Assembly: GCF_012034175.1 (NCBI RefSeq)
Contig: NZ_JAATEJ010000016.1
Span: 62,001-126,000 of the forward strand
Direction of reading: 5' to 3'
From: Actinacidiphila epipremni
Lineage (GTDB): Bacteria; Actinomycetota; Actinomycetes; Streptomycetales; Streptomycetaceae
Length of the DNA stretch: 64,000 bases
Under the pieces are notes generated by a model, which was not told the DNA's origin, made no database searches, and saw nothing but the letters and a program-made list of their open reading frames with translations. Positions 34,382 to 42,959 of this stretch are shown here, piece after piece (positions within the stretch are counted from its first letter, which is position 1; each line of letters begins with the position of its first letter). The position numbers and the translations under genes were made by a program.

Positions 34382-35239
34382 ATGAGCGATGACGTGAGCA
34401 GGTCGGAAAGCGGCGCGCAGAGCGACCCGGGCGACGGGTCGGTGGCCGGGCCGGACAAGAAGCCGGATCTGGAGCTGTTCGCCAGGCGCGCCTCGTCCTT
34501 CGGGGCCGTCGCCGCGGAGTACGACGAGCACCGCCCGGGCTATCCGCCGGAGGCGGTGGCGTGGGCGCTGGCCCCGGTGGCGGCGCTGCGCGGCGGCGGG
34601 GCGCTGGACGTCCTGGACCTGGCGGCGGGGACGGGCAAGCTGAGCCGGGCGGCGCTGGCGCTCGGGCACCGGGTGACGTCGGTGGAGCCGGACCCGGGGA
34701 TGCTGGAGCGGCTGCGCGAAGGGCTGCCGCAGGCCACGGCGCTGGCCGGCACCGCCGAGGAGATCCCGCTGCCGGACGCGTCCGTGGACGGGGTGGTCGT
34801 CGGGCAGGCCATCCACTGGTTCGACCAGCAGCGGGCGCTGCCGGAGATCGCCCGGGTGCTGCGGCCCGGCGGGGTGCTGGCGACGCTGTCCAACGCCGAC
34901 GACGACCGGGTGGGCTGGATCGCCGGCCTCGGCGACATCTCGCCGAGCCAGGTGTCGTTCCTGGGCTGGAAGAACAGCCCGGGCCGCGCGATCGAGCCGC
35001 ACCCGGCCTTCTCCCCGGCGGTGAGCGAGGACTTCCCGCACGTCATGCGGCGCACCGCCGAGACGCTGACGGCGACCGCCGCGACGCACTCGCACCTGCT
35101 GGTCATGGCGCCGGACGAGCGGGCGGCGGCACTGGAGCGCATCCTGGCCTACCTCAGGTCCCGCCCGGAGACCGCGCAGGGCGAGTTCGAGCTGCACCTG
35201 GTGACGCGCGTCCAGCGCTGCGAGCGCACCGGCGGCTGA
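34382..35239 (+). CDS. Class I SAM-dependent methyltransferase
   Basis: 285 aa. Rossmann methyltransferase of the UbiE/Methyltransf_11 type, with motif I LDLAAGTGKLS, acidic motif II SVEPDPGMLERL, then GTAEEIPLPDASVDGVVVGQAIHWF and the RVLRPGGVLATL block. The AEYDEHRPGYPPEAVAWAL start is common in actinobacterial members. No neighbour reveals the substrate; it stands alone between the IclR gene and a sigma-factor pair. Confidence 0.85.
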   Translation: MSDDVSRSESGAQSDPGDGSVAGPDKKPDLELFARRASSFGAVAAEYDEHRPGYPPEAVAWALAPVAALRGGGALDVLDLAAGTGKLSRAALALGHRVTSVEPDPGMLERLREGLPQATALAGTAEEIPLPDASVDGVVVGQAIHWFDQQRALPEIARVLRPGGVLATLSNADDDRVGWIAGLGDISPSQVSFLGWKNSPGRAIEPHPAFSPAVSEDFPHVMRRTAETLTATAATHSHLLVMAPDERAAALERILAYLRSRPETAQGEFELHLVTRVQRCERTGG

Positions 35240-35443
35240 GCCGCGCCGGGCCGCGTCACGGCAACACCCGCCGGACGGCCCCGGCATGCCCGTGGCACAG
35301 GCCGCGGGCATGCCGCCGTCACACCGCGTCCACCAGCGGTTACCCCCGGGAATCGGTGATTCCCGACCACTGCCCAGAGCCTCTTCCCGCTGCTACGCTC
35401 TCGCCGCGCCGTGGCGGGGAGGTCCGGGCAGGAAGAGGTGACC

Positions 35444-36151
35444 GTGGGCACAGCCGTCGACGACGATGCCGCCGCGTTCCACGCTTTCTTCGAGCGGCAC
35501 TACGCCGAACTCGCCCGCCTGGCCCATCTGTTGACCGGTGAGGCGGACGCCGCGGACGACCTCGCGGCGGACGCGCTGGTGGCCCTGTGGCGGCGCTGGG
35601 ACCGGGTCCGGGAGTCCGAGCACCCGGTGGCGTACGCCCGCGGCGTCGTGGCCAATCTGGCCCGCTCGCGCATCCGCAGCGCGGTCCGCGAGCGGCGCCG
35701 GGTCGCGCAGTTCTGGTCGCAGCGCCCCGAGCGCACCGACGGGCCCGACCTGCCGGCCGTGCTGGACCTGCGGGAGGCGTTGCAGCGGCTGCCGTTCCGC
35801 AAGCGGGCGTGCGTGGTGCTGCGGCACGCCTTCGACCTGTCGGAGCGTGACACGGCCGCGGCGCTGGGTGTCTCGGTGGGCACCGTCAAGAGCCAGACCT
35901 CGCGCGGCATGGCCGAGTTGGAAAGGCTGCTGCAGCCGTGGACAGCCGAAGCCGGTACGGTGCAGGGGCCGCAGTCGCCGACCGCGCACGGTCCGGCCGG
36001 CTCCGGACGACTGCCGCGCACCGAACAGCCGGAGGGCACGCTCGGCGCGGCGGGGGGCACTTCGGGCGGGATCGCCCCGGGTGCACACCGACTGCTGGGT
36101 GCGGCGGGTCCTGCGACTCGTGCTCGTACTCGTACGGGACGGGGAATGTGA
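35444..36151 (+). CDS. SigE-family (ECF) RNA polymerase sigma factor
   Basis: 235 aa. Region 2 is recognisable in HYAELARLAHLLTGEADAADDLAADALVALWRRW and region 4 in RKRACVVLRHAFDLSERDTAAALGVSVGTVKSQTSRGMAEL. After region 4 (about residue 165) there is a Gly/Pro/Ala-rich tail of some 70 residues, longer than usual for this family. Starts GTG 35444, 35438 or 35411 are all possible; I prefer 35444, which follows GGAAGAGGTG. The stop overlaps the next gene by ATGA, so the membrane protein downstream is probably its regulator. Confidence 0.8.
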   Translation: MGTAVDDDAAAFHAFFERHYAELARLAHLLTGEADAADDLAADALVALWRRWDRVRESEHPVAYARGVVANLARSRIRSAVRERRRVAQFWSQRPERTDGPDLPAVLDLREALQRLPFRKRACVVLRHAFDLSERDTAAALGVSVGTVKSQTSRGMAELERLLQPWTAEAGTVQGPQSPTAHGPAGSGRLPRTEQPEGTLGAAGGTSGGIAPGAHRLLGAAGPATRARTRTGRGM

Positions 36152-37053
36152 TGACGGATCTGCCGGAGCGGCTGCGCAACGCCGCCGAGGCCCACCGGCC
36201 CGACAGGGAACGCATGCTCGCGCGGGTCGAGCACGCGATGGCCGCGGACGGCGCCGGGACGGGCGCGGGCGAGCCGGGTGCGCGCGGCCACGACCGGCCG
36301 GCGGCGGCGCCCTGGATGCGGGTGACCGCGGTGACCGCGGCAGTGGCCGGCGCGATCGGCATCGGCGGCCTCGCGGTGGGCGCGGTCACCGGCGACGGGC
36401 AGCCGGTCAAGGCGGTCGTGACGTCGGACGGCACCGATTCCGCGCAGTCCTCCCCGCCGGCGTCCGGCGGTTCCCCCAGCGCCGACCACCACGAGCCGGC
36501 CGAGCGGCAGTCCGGGAGCGCTCCCGCGCACCGCAAGTCCCCTTCCGCGCACCCGTCTTCGGGCCGTACGGCGACGGTGCCGCCGCCGTTGCAGGCCCCG
36601 CCGCCGAGCGGGCCCGGCAGCTCCACGCAGCAGCCCACGGGTACGCCCGGCGGGGGCGGGCAGGCGCCGCAGAGCAGCGGCCCGCTGCAGTCCAACGGCG
36701 TGATCGGCGCCGACAGCGACAACTACTGGACGCAGAGCAACGTCGTGCTGACGACCCGGCAGACGCTGACCTCGCTCACCGTGGAGCTGCGCATCGCCCG
36801 CGTCAACGGCGAGACGTACACCGGCTCGTGGACGTCGGTGGGGGACGCGGCGCATGTGCAGGTGACGGTGCAGAGCGACGTCATCGTCTACCGCTGGACG
36901 CTCCCGGCGGGCAAGACGATCGCGCCCGGAACGTACACCTTCGCCGGGCAGTTCCAGCACGACCAGGGGCAGGGCGGCACCGACGGCGACAGCTACACCG
37001 CGACCGCGGGCTACGGGTCGGGCTCGTCGGCGACGGTCGGCGGCCACTTCTGA
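36151..37053 (+). CDS. Single-pass membrane protein coupled to the sigma factor (putative anti-sigma partner)
   Basis: 300 aa. A cytoplasmic N terminus of about 50 residues (LPERLRNAAEAHRPDRERMLARVEHAM) precedes one membrane helix (about 53-76). A Pro/Ser/Gly-rich linker (about 90-180) and a beta-rich outer domain of about 110 residues follow, beginning at DNYWTQSNVVL. No zinc-binding HxxxCxxC anti-sigma motif is visible. Because it shares ATGA with the sigma gene and has the inside-helix-outside layout, I infer an anti-sigma or sensor role. The ectodomain is not assigned to a family with certainty. Confidence 0.7.
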   Translation: MTDLPERLRNAAEAHRPDRERMLARVEHAMAADGAGTGAGEPGARGHDRPAAAPWMRVTAVTAAVAGAIGIGGLAVGAVTGDGQPVKAVVTSDGTDSAQSSPPASGGSPSADHHEPAERQSGSAPAHRKSPSAHPSSGRTATVPPPLQAPPPSGPGSSTQQPTGTPGGGGQAPQSSGPLQSNGVIGADSDNYWTQSNVVLTTRQTLTSLTVELRIARVNGETYTGSWTSVGDAAHVQVTVQSDVIVYRWTLPAGKTIAPGTYTFAGQFQHDQGQGGTDGDSYTATAGYGSGSSATVGGHF

Positions 37054-37246
37054 GACCTGCGCGCGACGGCGGCGGGAAACTTCCCGGAAATAAATCCGCG
37101 TCGCACGGCAACCTCCCGCGTCCCGGTGGCGACTTGGGTGTGCACGGCCCTCCTCGCTCACCGTCGGGTGAAGCTCCGGGGCGCGGCGGTACCCCCATGA
37201 TCGCCGCGCCCCGGTCCCGGCCGGGAGCCGTCACCGCCTTGCGGGT

Positions 37247-38476
37247 TCAGCCCGCGCGCAGCACCGCCCGGACCGCCGCGAGATCGGCGTCGCCGGCCAA
37301 CCCGGCGTGGTAGAGCCGCAGTTGCGTCGCGCCCAGCTCGGCGGCGTGCGCGGCGTCGGCGGCGAGGGTACCGGGGCTGCCGCCCATGCCGGCCACGACG
37401 GTGAAGTTCGCGGCGAGCACCGTGCCGGGCCGGGCATGCGCGGCGGCCGGCGCGAGCACCGCCTCGCGGCCCGCGGCGCCGCCGGGCCCGCCGGGGCAGG
37501 GCAGCACGAAGCCGTCGGCCTGCGCGAGGATCCGCCCGGCGTCCACCCCGGCGTTGGCGCCGCAGCGGTAGGGCACCGGGTCGGCGTGCATCAGCACCTG
37601 GAAGCCGGGCGCGGCGGCGGCCCGTACCGCGGCGACGGCCTGCTCCTGGAGCGAACCGGCCACCCGCGTACGCCAGTCGAGGGTCAGGGCCGTCCAGTGC
37701 TCGCCGAGCAGCGCGGCGATGCCGTCCCGGCCCGCGGCGTCCGCGCCCCTGTCGCCGGACCACACGGGGGCGAGCGACGCCCGTACCGCCGCGGCCAGTT
37801 CGTCCGGATCGGCGCCGAGCCCGGCGTAACCCTCCCGGCAGGAGGGGCAGAAGCACAGCGACATCAGGTACTGCGCCGCGTCGCCGAGCGGGACGCCGCC
37901 GGTCTTGTCGTGGGCGTGCAGGTGCGCGAGACCGTACCAGCCCAGCGACTCCAGTTCCGTGCCGGCGGCCCCGGGGCGTACGGCCGCCTCGGCGGCGAGG
38001 TCGAGGAGGTAGTCGCGTACGGCGGGCCGGGCGACGCAGGGCGCCCACGGGTAGCGGTCGCCGTGGGCGTTGATCACGGAGGTGTCCGGATGCTCGGCGC
38101 CCATACGGGAGTTGTGCGCGAGCACGACCCAGCTGTGGACCTCCAGGCCGGCCGCGCGCAGCGCCTCGGCGGCGCTCCCCCATGCGTCGCCGGGCGCCCA
38201 GGCGCCGGCCGCGTACGGCCGCAGCTCCCGGTCCTTCCAGCGGCGTTCGTCCGGCGGGTAGAGCACGGCGGCGTGCTCGGCGGTGACGACGCGGTGCCGC
38301 GGGTGGCGCGGGGTGAGCGCCCGGGTGGAGTGGTAGGCGGCGGCGAGGGTGACCTGGGCGACACCGAGGCCGGCGATGCGCTCGGCCGCGGCGGGGTCGC
38401 CGACGACGTCCCAGGGGTAGACGAAGGCGCCGGCCCGCAGACCGGTCCCGCGGACGCCCTGCGCGGGGGCCGCCAT
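37247..38476 (-). CDS. Uncharacterised TIM-barrel/glycoside-hydrolase-like protein
   Basis: 409 aa, no confident family. Alternating beta/alpha segments (GAFVYPWDVVGD, LEVHSWVVLAHNS, ESLGWYGLAHLHAHDK, FQVLMHADPVPYR, GTVLAANFTVVAG) suggest a (beta/alpha)8 barrel. CFCPSCREGY resembles a Cys motif found in putative glycosyl hydrolases of the GHL6 kind. ATG 38476 is one base after the kdgD stop, so the two are co-translated; GTG 38488 is an alternative that would overlap kdgD. The pairing suggests a role in sugar-acid use, perhaps releasing the sugar acid, but that is inference. Confidence 0.75.
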   Translation of the reverse strand: MAAPAQGVRGTGLRAGAFVYPWDVVGDPAAAERIAGLGVAQVTLAAAYHSTRALTPRHPRHRVVTAEHAAVLYPPDERRWKDRELRPYAAGAWAPGDAWGSAAEALRAAGLEVHSWVVLAHNSRMGAEHPDTSVINAHGDRYPWAPCVARPAVRDYLLDLAAEAAVRPGAAGTELESLGWYGLAHLHAHDKTGGVPLGDAAQYLMSLCFCPSCREGYAGLGADPDELAAAVRASLAPVWSGDRGADAAGRDGIAALLGEHWTALTLDWRTRVAGSLQEQAVAAVRAAAAPGFQVLMHADPVPYRCGANAGVDAGRILAQADGFVLPCPGGPGGAAGREAVLAPAAAHARPGTVLAANFTVVAGMGGSPGTLAADAAHAAELGATQLRLYHAGLAGDADLAAVRAVLRAG

Positions 38477-38477
38477 C

Positions 38478-39410
38478 TCAGCGCTCACCGAGCAACGCCA
38501 GGCCGCGCTCGATGAGTTCGGCGAGCTCCTTGACGTGTGCGGGGGCCGGTTCGCTCAGCGGCGGGCGCACCTCGCCGACGTCCTGGCCGCGCAGCCGCAC
38601 GCCCGCCTTGACCAGCGAGACCGCGTAACCGCGGCCCTGGCTGCGGAGGTTGACCAGCGGGCGGTAGAAGCCGTCGATGAGCTTGCCGACGGTGGCGTCG
38701 TCGCCGGTGGTGAGGGCCCGGTGGAAGGCGAGGGCGATCTCCGGGGAGAAGGCGAAGACCGCCGAGGAGTAGAGCGTGACGCCCAGGCCGCGGTAGGCCA
38801 AGCCGGTCAGTTCGGCGGTGGGCAGGCCGTTGAAGTAGAGGAAGCCGGCGCCGGGCAGGTCGGTGCGTACCGCACTGATGATGCGCTGCATCAGGTCGAG
38901 GTCGCCGTAACCGTCCTTCAGGCCGATGATGTTGGGCACCTTGGCGAGTTCGACGACGGTGGCCGGGGTGAAGACGGCGTTGTCGCGCTGGTAGACGATG
39001 ACGTCGAGGTCGGTGGCGGCGGCGAGCGCGGTGTAGTGCCGCAGCAGGCCCTCCTGGTCGGCCACGACCAGATACGGCGGCATCGCCAGCAGGCCGTCGG
39101 CGCCCGCGCGTTGGGCGATGGCGGCGTATTCGGCGGCGAGCGCGGTGCCGTATCCGGCGCCCGCGACGACCGGCACCCGCCCGGCGGCGGCCTCGACCGC
39201 GGCGGCCACGCACGCGCCGAACTCGGCGGGCGACAGGGCGTGGAACTCCCCGGTGCCGCAGCAGGCGAAGACGGCCGCCGCACCGGCGTCCACCCCTGCG
39301 CGCACATGCGCCCGGAAGGCGTCGAGGTCCAGGGCGCCGTCGGGGCCGAAGGCGGTCACGGGGAAGAACAGCAGGCCGTCGAGACGCTCGGCGAGTGAGG
39401 GTGCGGTCAT
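38478..39410 (-). CDS. kdgD: 5-Dehydro-4-deoxyglucarate dehydratase (KdgD)
   Basis: 310-aa member of the DapA/NAL aldolase superfamily that dehydrates and decarboxylates 5-dehydro-4-deoxyglucarate to 2-oxoglutarate semialdehyde. The start LLFFPVTAFGPDGALDLDAFRAH is typical of KdgD. Schiff-base Lys165 is in NIIGLKDGYGD, with GTGE at 52-55 and Tyr140. GGGGGAG lies just before the ATG. It is the first gene of a two-gene unit and divergent from uronate dehydrogenase, an arrangement expected for oxidative uronate catabolism. Confidence 0.9.
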   Translation of the reverse strand: MTAPSLAERLDGLLFFPVTAFGPDGALDLDAFRAHVRAGVDAGAAAVFACCGTGEFHALSPAEFGACVAAAVEAAAGRVPVVAGAGYGTALAAEYAAIAQRAGADGLLAMPPYLVVADQEGLLRHYTALAAATDLDVIVYQRDNAVFTPATVVELAKVPNIIGLKDGYGDLDLMQRIISAVRTDLPGAGFLYFNGLPTAELTGLAYRGLGVTLYSSAVFAFSPEIALAFHRALTTGDDATVGKLIDGFYRPLVNLRSQGRGYAVSLVKAGVRLRGQDVGEVRPPLSEPAPAHVKELAELIERGLALLGER

Positions 39411-39478
39411 CGGGTCTCCCCCTGAGGTCCGGGTGTGTGCGTTCCTACGCGGTATAGGTGTGCGCTCATATGATCGAT

Positions 39479-39494
39479 GTCCATATTCATGAAC
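39479..39494. promoter_or_regulatory. Operator-like element, copy 1 (kdgD side)
   Basis: GTCCATATTCATGAAC, matching copy 2 at 39574 in 14 of 16 positions. It is AT-rich against a GC-rich background and 69 nt from the kdgD start. Probable binding site for a sugar-acid-responsive repressor; no regulator gene is directly adjacent. Confidence 0.55.
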
Positions 39495-39573
39495 GCTGCC
39501 ACGCTAGGCGAGTATCCGTGCGCGGGTCAAGCGGACGAGCACAGGTCAGAGCGGTGATCCGCCCGGCCATGGC

Positions 39574-39589
39574 GTCCATATACATGAAT
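39574..39589. promoter_or_regulatory. Operator-like element, copy 2 (udh side)
   Basis: GTCCATATACATGAAT, the second copy of the element, 72 nt before the uronate dehydrogenase start. The placement of one copy near each divergent gene favours a shared regulator. A related GGATATA/TATATCC half lies at about 39599. Confidence 0.55.
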
Positions 39590-39660
39590 CACGGCCATGG
39601 ATATACTCCCCGCGGCGCCGTCCGGCGCCCCGCCCGGCCGGTCCGACCGAGGAGATCCCC

Positions 39661-40470
39661 ATGCCGACCCCCCGCACCATTCTGCTCACCGGCGCCGCCG
39701 GCGGCCTCGGCACCCTGATGCGCGGCCTGCTGCCGTCCTACGGCTACCGGCTGCGGCTGCTGGACATGCTGCCGATCGAGGGCGAGCCCGGCGCGATCAC
39801 CGCCGACCTGGCCGACCGCGACGCGCTGCGGGCCGCCGTCCGCGGGGTGGACGCGATCGTGCACCTGGCCGGGATCTCCCTGGAGGCCGGCTTCGACAAG
39901 ATCCTCAAGGCCAACATCGAGGGCACGTACAACCTCTACGAGGCCGCGCGCGAGGAGGGCGTCCGGCGGATCGTCTTCGCCTCCAGCAACCACGCGGTCG
40001 GCTTCACCCCGCGCCCGCAGGGCGACGACCCGCTCATCCCGATCGACACCCCGCGCCGCCCCGACACCTACTACGGGCTGTCCAAGTGCTTCGGCGAGGA
40101 CCTGGCGCAGCTCTACGCCGACCGGCACGGCATCGACACCGTGTCGGTGCGCATCGGCTCGTGCTTCCCCGAGCCCAGCACGGTGCGGATGCTCTCGGTG
40201 TGGATGAGCCCGGCCGACGGCGCCCGGCTCTTCCACGCCGCGCTCACCGCGGAGGTGTCCGGGCACACCGTCGTCTACGGCAGCTCCGCCAACACCCGGC
40301 TGTGGTGGGACCTCGGCCCGGCGCGTGCGCTCGGCTACCAGCCGCAGGACGACTCCGAGGTCTTCGCCGCGCGGCTCATCGCCGAGCAGGGCGAGTTGGA
40401 CCCGGCGAACCCGGCGCACGCGAACCTGGGCGGGGCGTTCTGCACGGAGCCGCCGATCTGGCCGTACTGA
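39661..40470 (+). CDS. udh: NAD-dependent uronate dehydrogenase (SDR/epimerase fold)
   Basis: 269-aa extended short-chain dehydrogenase. GAAGGLG is at 11-17, the active-site Tyr138 and Lys142 lie in YYGLSKCFGE, and SSNHAVGF follows the third strand. The length and the PRRPDTYYGLSK and FPEPSTVRMLSVW segments match bacterial uronate dehydrogenases, which oxidise D-glucuronate or D-galacturonate to the aldarolactone. It is divergent from kdgD, which acts later in the same route. A lactonase and an aldarate dehydratase would also be needed and are not in this window. Confidence 0.85.
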   Translation: MPTPRTILLTGAAGGLGTLMRGLLPSYGYRLRLLDMLPIEGEPGAITADLADRDALRAAVRGVDAIVHLAGISLEAGFDKILKANIEGTYNLYEAAREEGVRRIVFASSNHAVGFTPRPQGDDPLIPIDTPRRPDTYYGLSKCFGEDLAQLYADRHGIDTVSVRIGSCFPEPSTVRMLSVWMSPADGARLFHAALTAEVSGHTVVYGSSANTRLWWDLGPARALGYQPQDDSEVFAARLIAEQGELDPANPAHANLGGAFCTEPPIWPY

Positions 40471-40490
40471 CGCGGCAACGCCTCACCGGC

Positions 40491-41396
40491 TCAGAGCAGG
40501 ACACCCGCGGGCGCGCGCACGGCCTGACGCAGGCGGGCGGCGTCCTGGCTGGGGGGCGCGCCGAACTGGCGGCGGTACTCCCGGCTGAACTGCGACGGGC
40601 TGTCGTAGCCGACGCGGTGGCCGACTCCAGTGACGTCTCCGGGGTGGGTGGCGAGCAGCAGCCGGGCCTCCTGGAGCCGGATCTGCTTCTGGAACTGGAT
40701 GGGGCTCATCGCGGTCACCGCCTGGAAGTTGCGGTAGAAGGCGGAGACGCCCATACCGGACTGCCGCGCCACGTCCTCGACCCGGAAGGGCTGCGCGTAG
40801 TGCTCGCGGATCCACCGCACGGCCCGCGAGATGTGGCTGAGGCTGCTGTCGGCCAGGCCGAGCTGGCGAACCGTCGCCCCCTGCTCGCCGGTGATCAGGC
40901 GCCACAGGATCTCCCGTTTGACCAGCGGGGCCAGTACGGACCGGTCGCGGGGCTCGTCGAGCAGGCGCAGCAGCCGGACCACCGCGTCCAGCAGCGCGTC
41001 CGGAGCGTCACTGACGGCGATCCCCGACGGCGCGCCGCCGCCGCTTCTGGGAGCGTCTCCGGGCCCGGCGGCAAGCAGCAGCTCGGCAACGGCGGACGGT
41101 TCCAGGACGAGGCCGAACCCCAGCGCCGGCTGCTCGGGGCCGGCCTGGGTGAACTGCCCGGTGACCGGCAGATCGACGGACGCGACCAGGTACTGCCCGG
41201 GCCCGTACTCGAACACCCTGTCCCCCAGGGCGAGGCGCTTGGCGCCCTGCGCGATGACCGCCAGGAGCGTGCCGGACATCGAAGGCGCCGGCGGATCAGG
41301 GCGGTCGACCTTCGAGACGAGGACGCCCTCGACGGCGGTGGTCCAGTCGGGCCGCGCATGGCGGGCCAGCAGAGTACGGAGCTCTTCGAGGTACAT
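40491..41396 (-). CDS. AraC family transcriptional regulator
   Basis: 301 aa. N-terminal AraC_N-type domain with YLVASVDLPVTGQFTQAGPEQPALGFGLVL. The C-terminal double HTH runs from about residue 195: ISRAVRWIREHYAQPFRVEDVARQSGMGVSAFYRNF, then HRVGYDSPSQFSREYRRQFG. I start at ATG 41396 (MYLEEL), the typical start in relatives. It faces away from a monooxygenase-like gene and an esterase at 41546-42868, which it probably controls. It is convergent with udh and unlikely to regulate it. Confidence 0.87.
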   Translation of the reverse strand: MYLEELRTLLARHARPDWTTAVEGVLVSKVDRPDPPAPSMSGTLLAVIAQGAKRLALGDRVFEYGPGQYLVASVDLPVTGQFTQAGPEQPALGFGLVLEPSAVAELLLAAGPGDAPRSGGGAPSGIAVSDAPDALLDAVVRLLRLLDEPRDRSVLAPLVKREILWRLITGEQGATVRQLGLADSSLSHISRAVRWIREHYAQPFRVEDVARQSGMGVSAFYRNFQAVTAMSPIQFQKQIRLQEARLLLATHPGDVTGVGHRVGYDSPSQFSREYRRQFGAPPSQDAARLRQAVRAPAGVLL

Positions 41397-41545
41397 GCGC
41401 CCATTGCAGCACCACTGCGCACCGCAGTCCCCGAAATCGCGAGGATCATGCAAGCACAAGCGACTATCGGTCTAACGTTTCCGCAGGTCAAGGCGCTTGA
41501 ATGGAATCACCGCACTCCATCACCGAAGAGGAAGAGAGTGATTCC

Positions 41546-41863
41546 ATGATTGCCGGCTACGGCTTCGGCGCCACCCTGACCGCCAGGCCCGGTAGGGGCG
41601 ACCAGCTCGTCGACCTGCTGCTGACCGGACTGGACGAGGGCAGCCCCGGCGCGAGCGAGCACTGCCTGGTCTATCTCGTCTCCCGCTCCGCGTCCGACTC
41701 CGACGTCGTCCACGTCACCGAGGGTTGGACCAGCGAGGAGGACCACCACCGCGTCTTCGCCGGCGAGGCCGCCCAGTCCATCGTGGCGCAGATCGCCCCC
41801 CTGCTCGCCAAGGACTCCGAGTACACCGACCACGTCCCGGTCCGCGGCAGATCCGCCCTCTGA
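41546..41863 (+). CDS. Antibiotic biosynthesis monooxygenase-like (ABM) small protein
   Basis: 105 aa, one ferredoxin-like ABM domain (putative quinol monooxygenase group). The pattern GYGFGATLTARPGRGDQLVDLLL, then CLVYLVSRSASDSDVVHVTEGWTSEEDHHRVF and a closing SEYTDHVPV, fits this family. It may oxidise a quinol or act as a lyase/isomerase. It is 33 nt upstream of the esterase, probably one operon, and divergent from the AraC-type regulator. Confidence 0.75.
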   Translation: MIAGYGFGATLTARPGRGDQLVDLLLTGLDEGSPGASEHCLVYLVSRSASDSDVVHVTEGWTSEEDHHRVFAGEAAQSIVAQIAPLLAKDSEYTDHVPVRGRSAL

Positions 41864-41896
41864 CCGGCCGGACACCACCCACGAGAGGAAACGACC

Positions 41897-42868
41897 ATGA
41901 CCACCACCGCACGTCCCTGCCTCGACCCGGAACTGCGTGAACTCCTGGCCGACATGCCGCTGATGTCGCAGCTCGGCCCGGAAGTGCTGGCGCAGATACG
42001 CCCCTTCTCCTCGATGCCCGTCGAACCCCTCCTCGAAGGCCGCGCCGTCGACCGGCGCGAGGTCACCGTTGCGAGTCCGGACGGCACCCCGATCCCCTTG
42101 TCCGTCTTCAGCCCCGCGCACAGCGAGCGCACCGCCGCCGCACCCTGCGTCTACTGGATGCACGGCGGCGGGATGGTCATGGGCGACCGCTTCTCGCAGA
42201 TCGACATCCCGCTGGAGTGGCTCGACGAGTTCGGCGCCGTCGTGGTCTGCGTCGACTACCGGCTCGCACCCGAGTTCACCGGCACCGTCCCGGTCGACGA
42301 CTGCTACCAGGGGCTGCTCTGGATCGCCGGCCACGCCGCCGAACTGGGCATCGACCCCGACCGGATCATCGTCGCAGGCGCCAGCGCGGGCGGCGGCCTC
42401 GCCGCCGGCGTCACCTTGCTGGCCCGCGACCTCGGCACCCCGGCGATCGCCGCCCAGGTCCTGATCGGCCCCATGCTCGACCACCGCAACGCCACCACCT
42501 CCAGCCTCCAGTACGCGAACGGGCCCGGCGTCTGGACCCACGAGATGAACGGGTTCGGATGGCGCTGCCTCCTCGGCGACCGCACCGACGACGAGGTACC
42601 CGCATATGTCTCACCCGCCCTCGCCGACGACCTCGCGGGCCTGCCGACCACCTACATCGACACCGGATCCGCCGAAGTCTTCCGCGACGAGGACACCGAC
42701 TACGCCACCCGCATCTGGGCGGCCGGTGGCCAGGCCGAACTCCACGTCTGGGCAGGCGGCTTCCACGGATTCGACGCCCTGTACCCGCAGGCGCGCATCT
42801 CGGCCGCAGCCCGCCGCACCCGCACCGCCTGGCTCGCCCGGCTCCTGCGCACCGGCCCCGCCGCATAG
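41897..42868 (+). CDS. Alpha/beta hydrolase esterase (HSL family)
   Basis: 323-aa cytoplasmic carboxylesterase of the hormone-sensitive-lipase group. The oxyanion motif HGGG is at 89-92 and the nucleophile Ser163 in GASAGG. Later TYIDTGSAEVFRDED gives the acid region and WAGGFHGFDAL the catalytic His. GAGAGGAAACGACC precedes the ATG. Second gene of the pair under the divergent AraC regulator; natural substrate unknown. Confidence 0.88.
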   Translation: MTTTARPCLDPELRELLADMPLMSQLGPEVLAQIRPFSSMPVEPLLEGRAVDRREVTVASPDGTPIPLSVFSPAHSERTAAAPCVYWMHGGGMVMGDRFSQIDIPLEWLDEFGAVVVCVDYRLAPEFTGTVPVDDCYQGLLWIAGHAAELGIDPDRIIVAGASAGGGLAAGVTLLARDLGTPAIAAQVLIGPMLDHRNATTSSLQYANGPGVWTHEMNGFGWRCLLGDRTDDEVPAYVSPALADDLAGLPTTYIDTGSAEVFRDEDTDYATRIWAAGGQAELHVWAGGFHGFDALYPQARISAAARRTRTAWLARLLRTGPAA

Positions 42869-42915
42869 GCGGAGCCGAGGGGTCCGGGCCGGACGCGGCG
42901 GGTGCTCCGGATGGC

Positions 42916-42958
42916 CCCGGGTAATGGAACCGCAAAGCGGAGTCGGTCGTTACCCGGG
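42916..42958 (+). promoter_or_regulatory. Hairpin abutting the TerD-gene start codon
   Basis: Nine-base arms CCCGGGTAA (42916-42924) and TTACCCGGG (42950-42958) end one base before ATG 42960. Inside is a smaller CCGC-AAA-GCGG stem. No good ribosome site is present at normal distance; GGAG occurs only 17 nt upstream, within the loop. It could be a translational control hairpin or the terminator of the esterase gene. Confidence 0.5.
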
Positions 42959-42959
42959 C

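Noticed and set aside
36151..37053. Zinc-containing anti-sigma factor
   Set aside because: No HxxxCxxC motif; the anti-sigma idea rests only on gene coupling and membrane topology.
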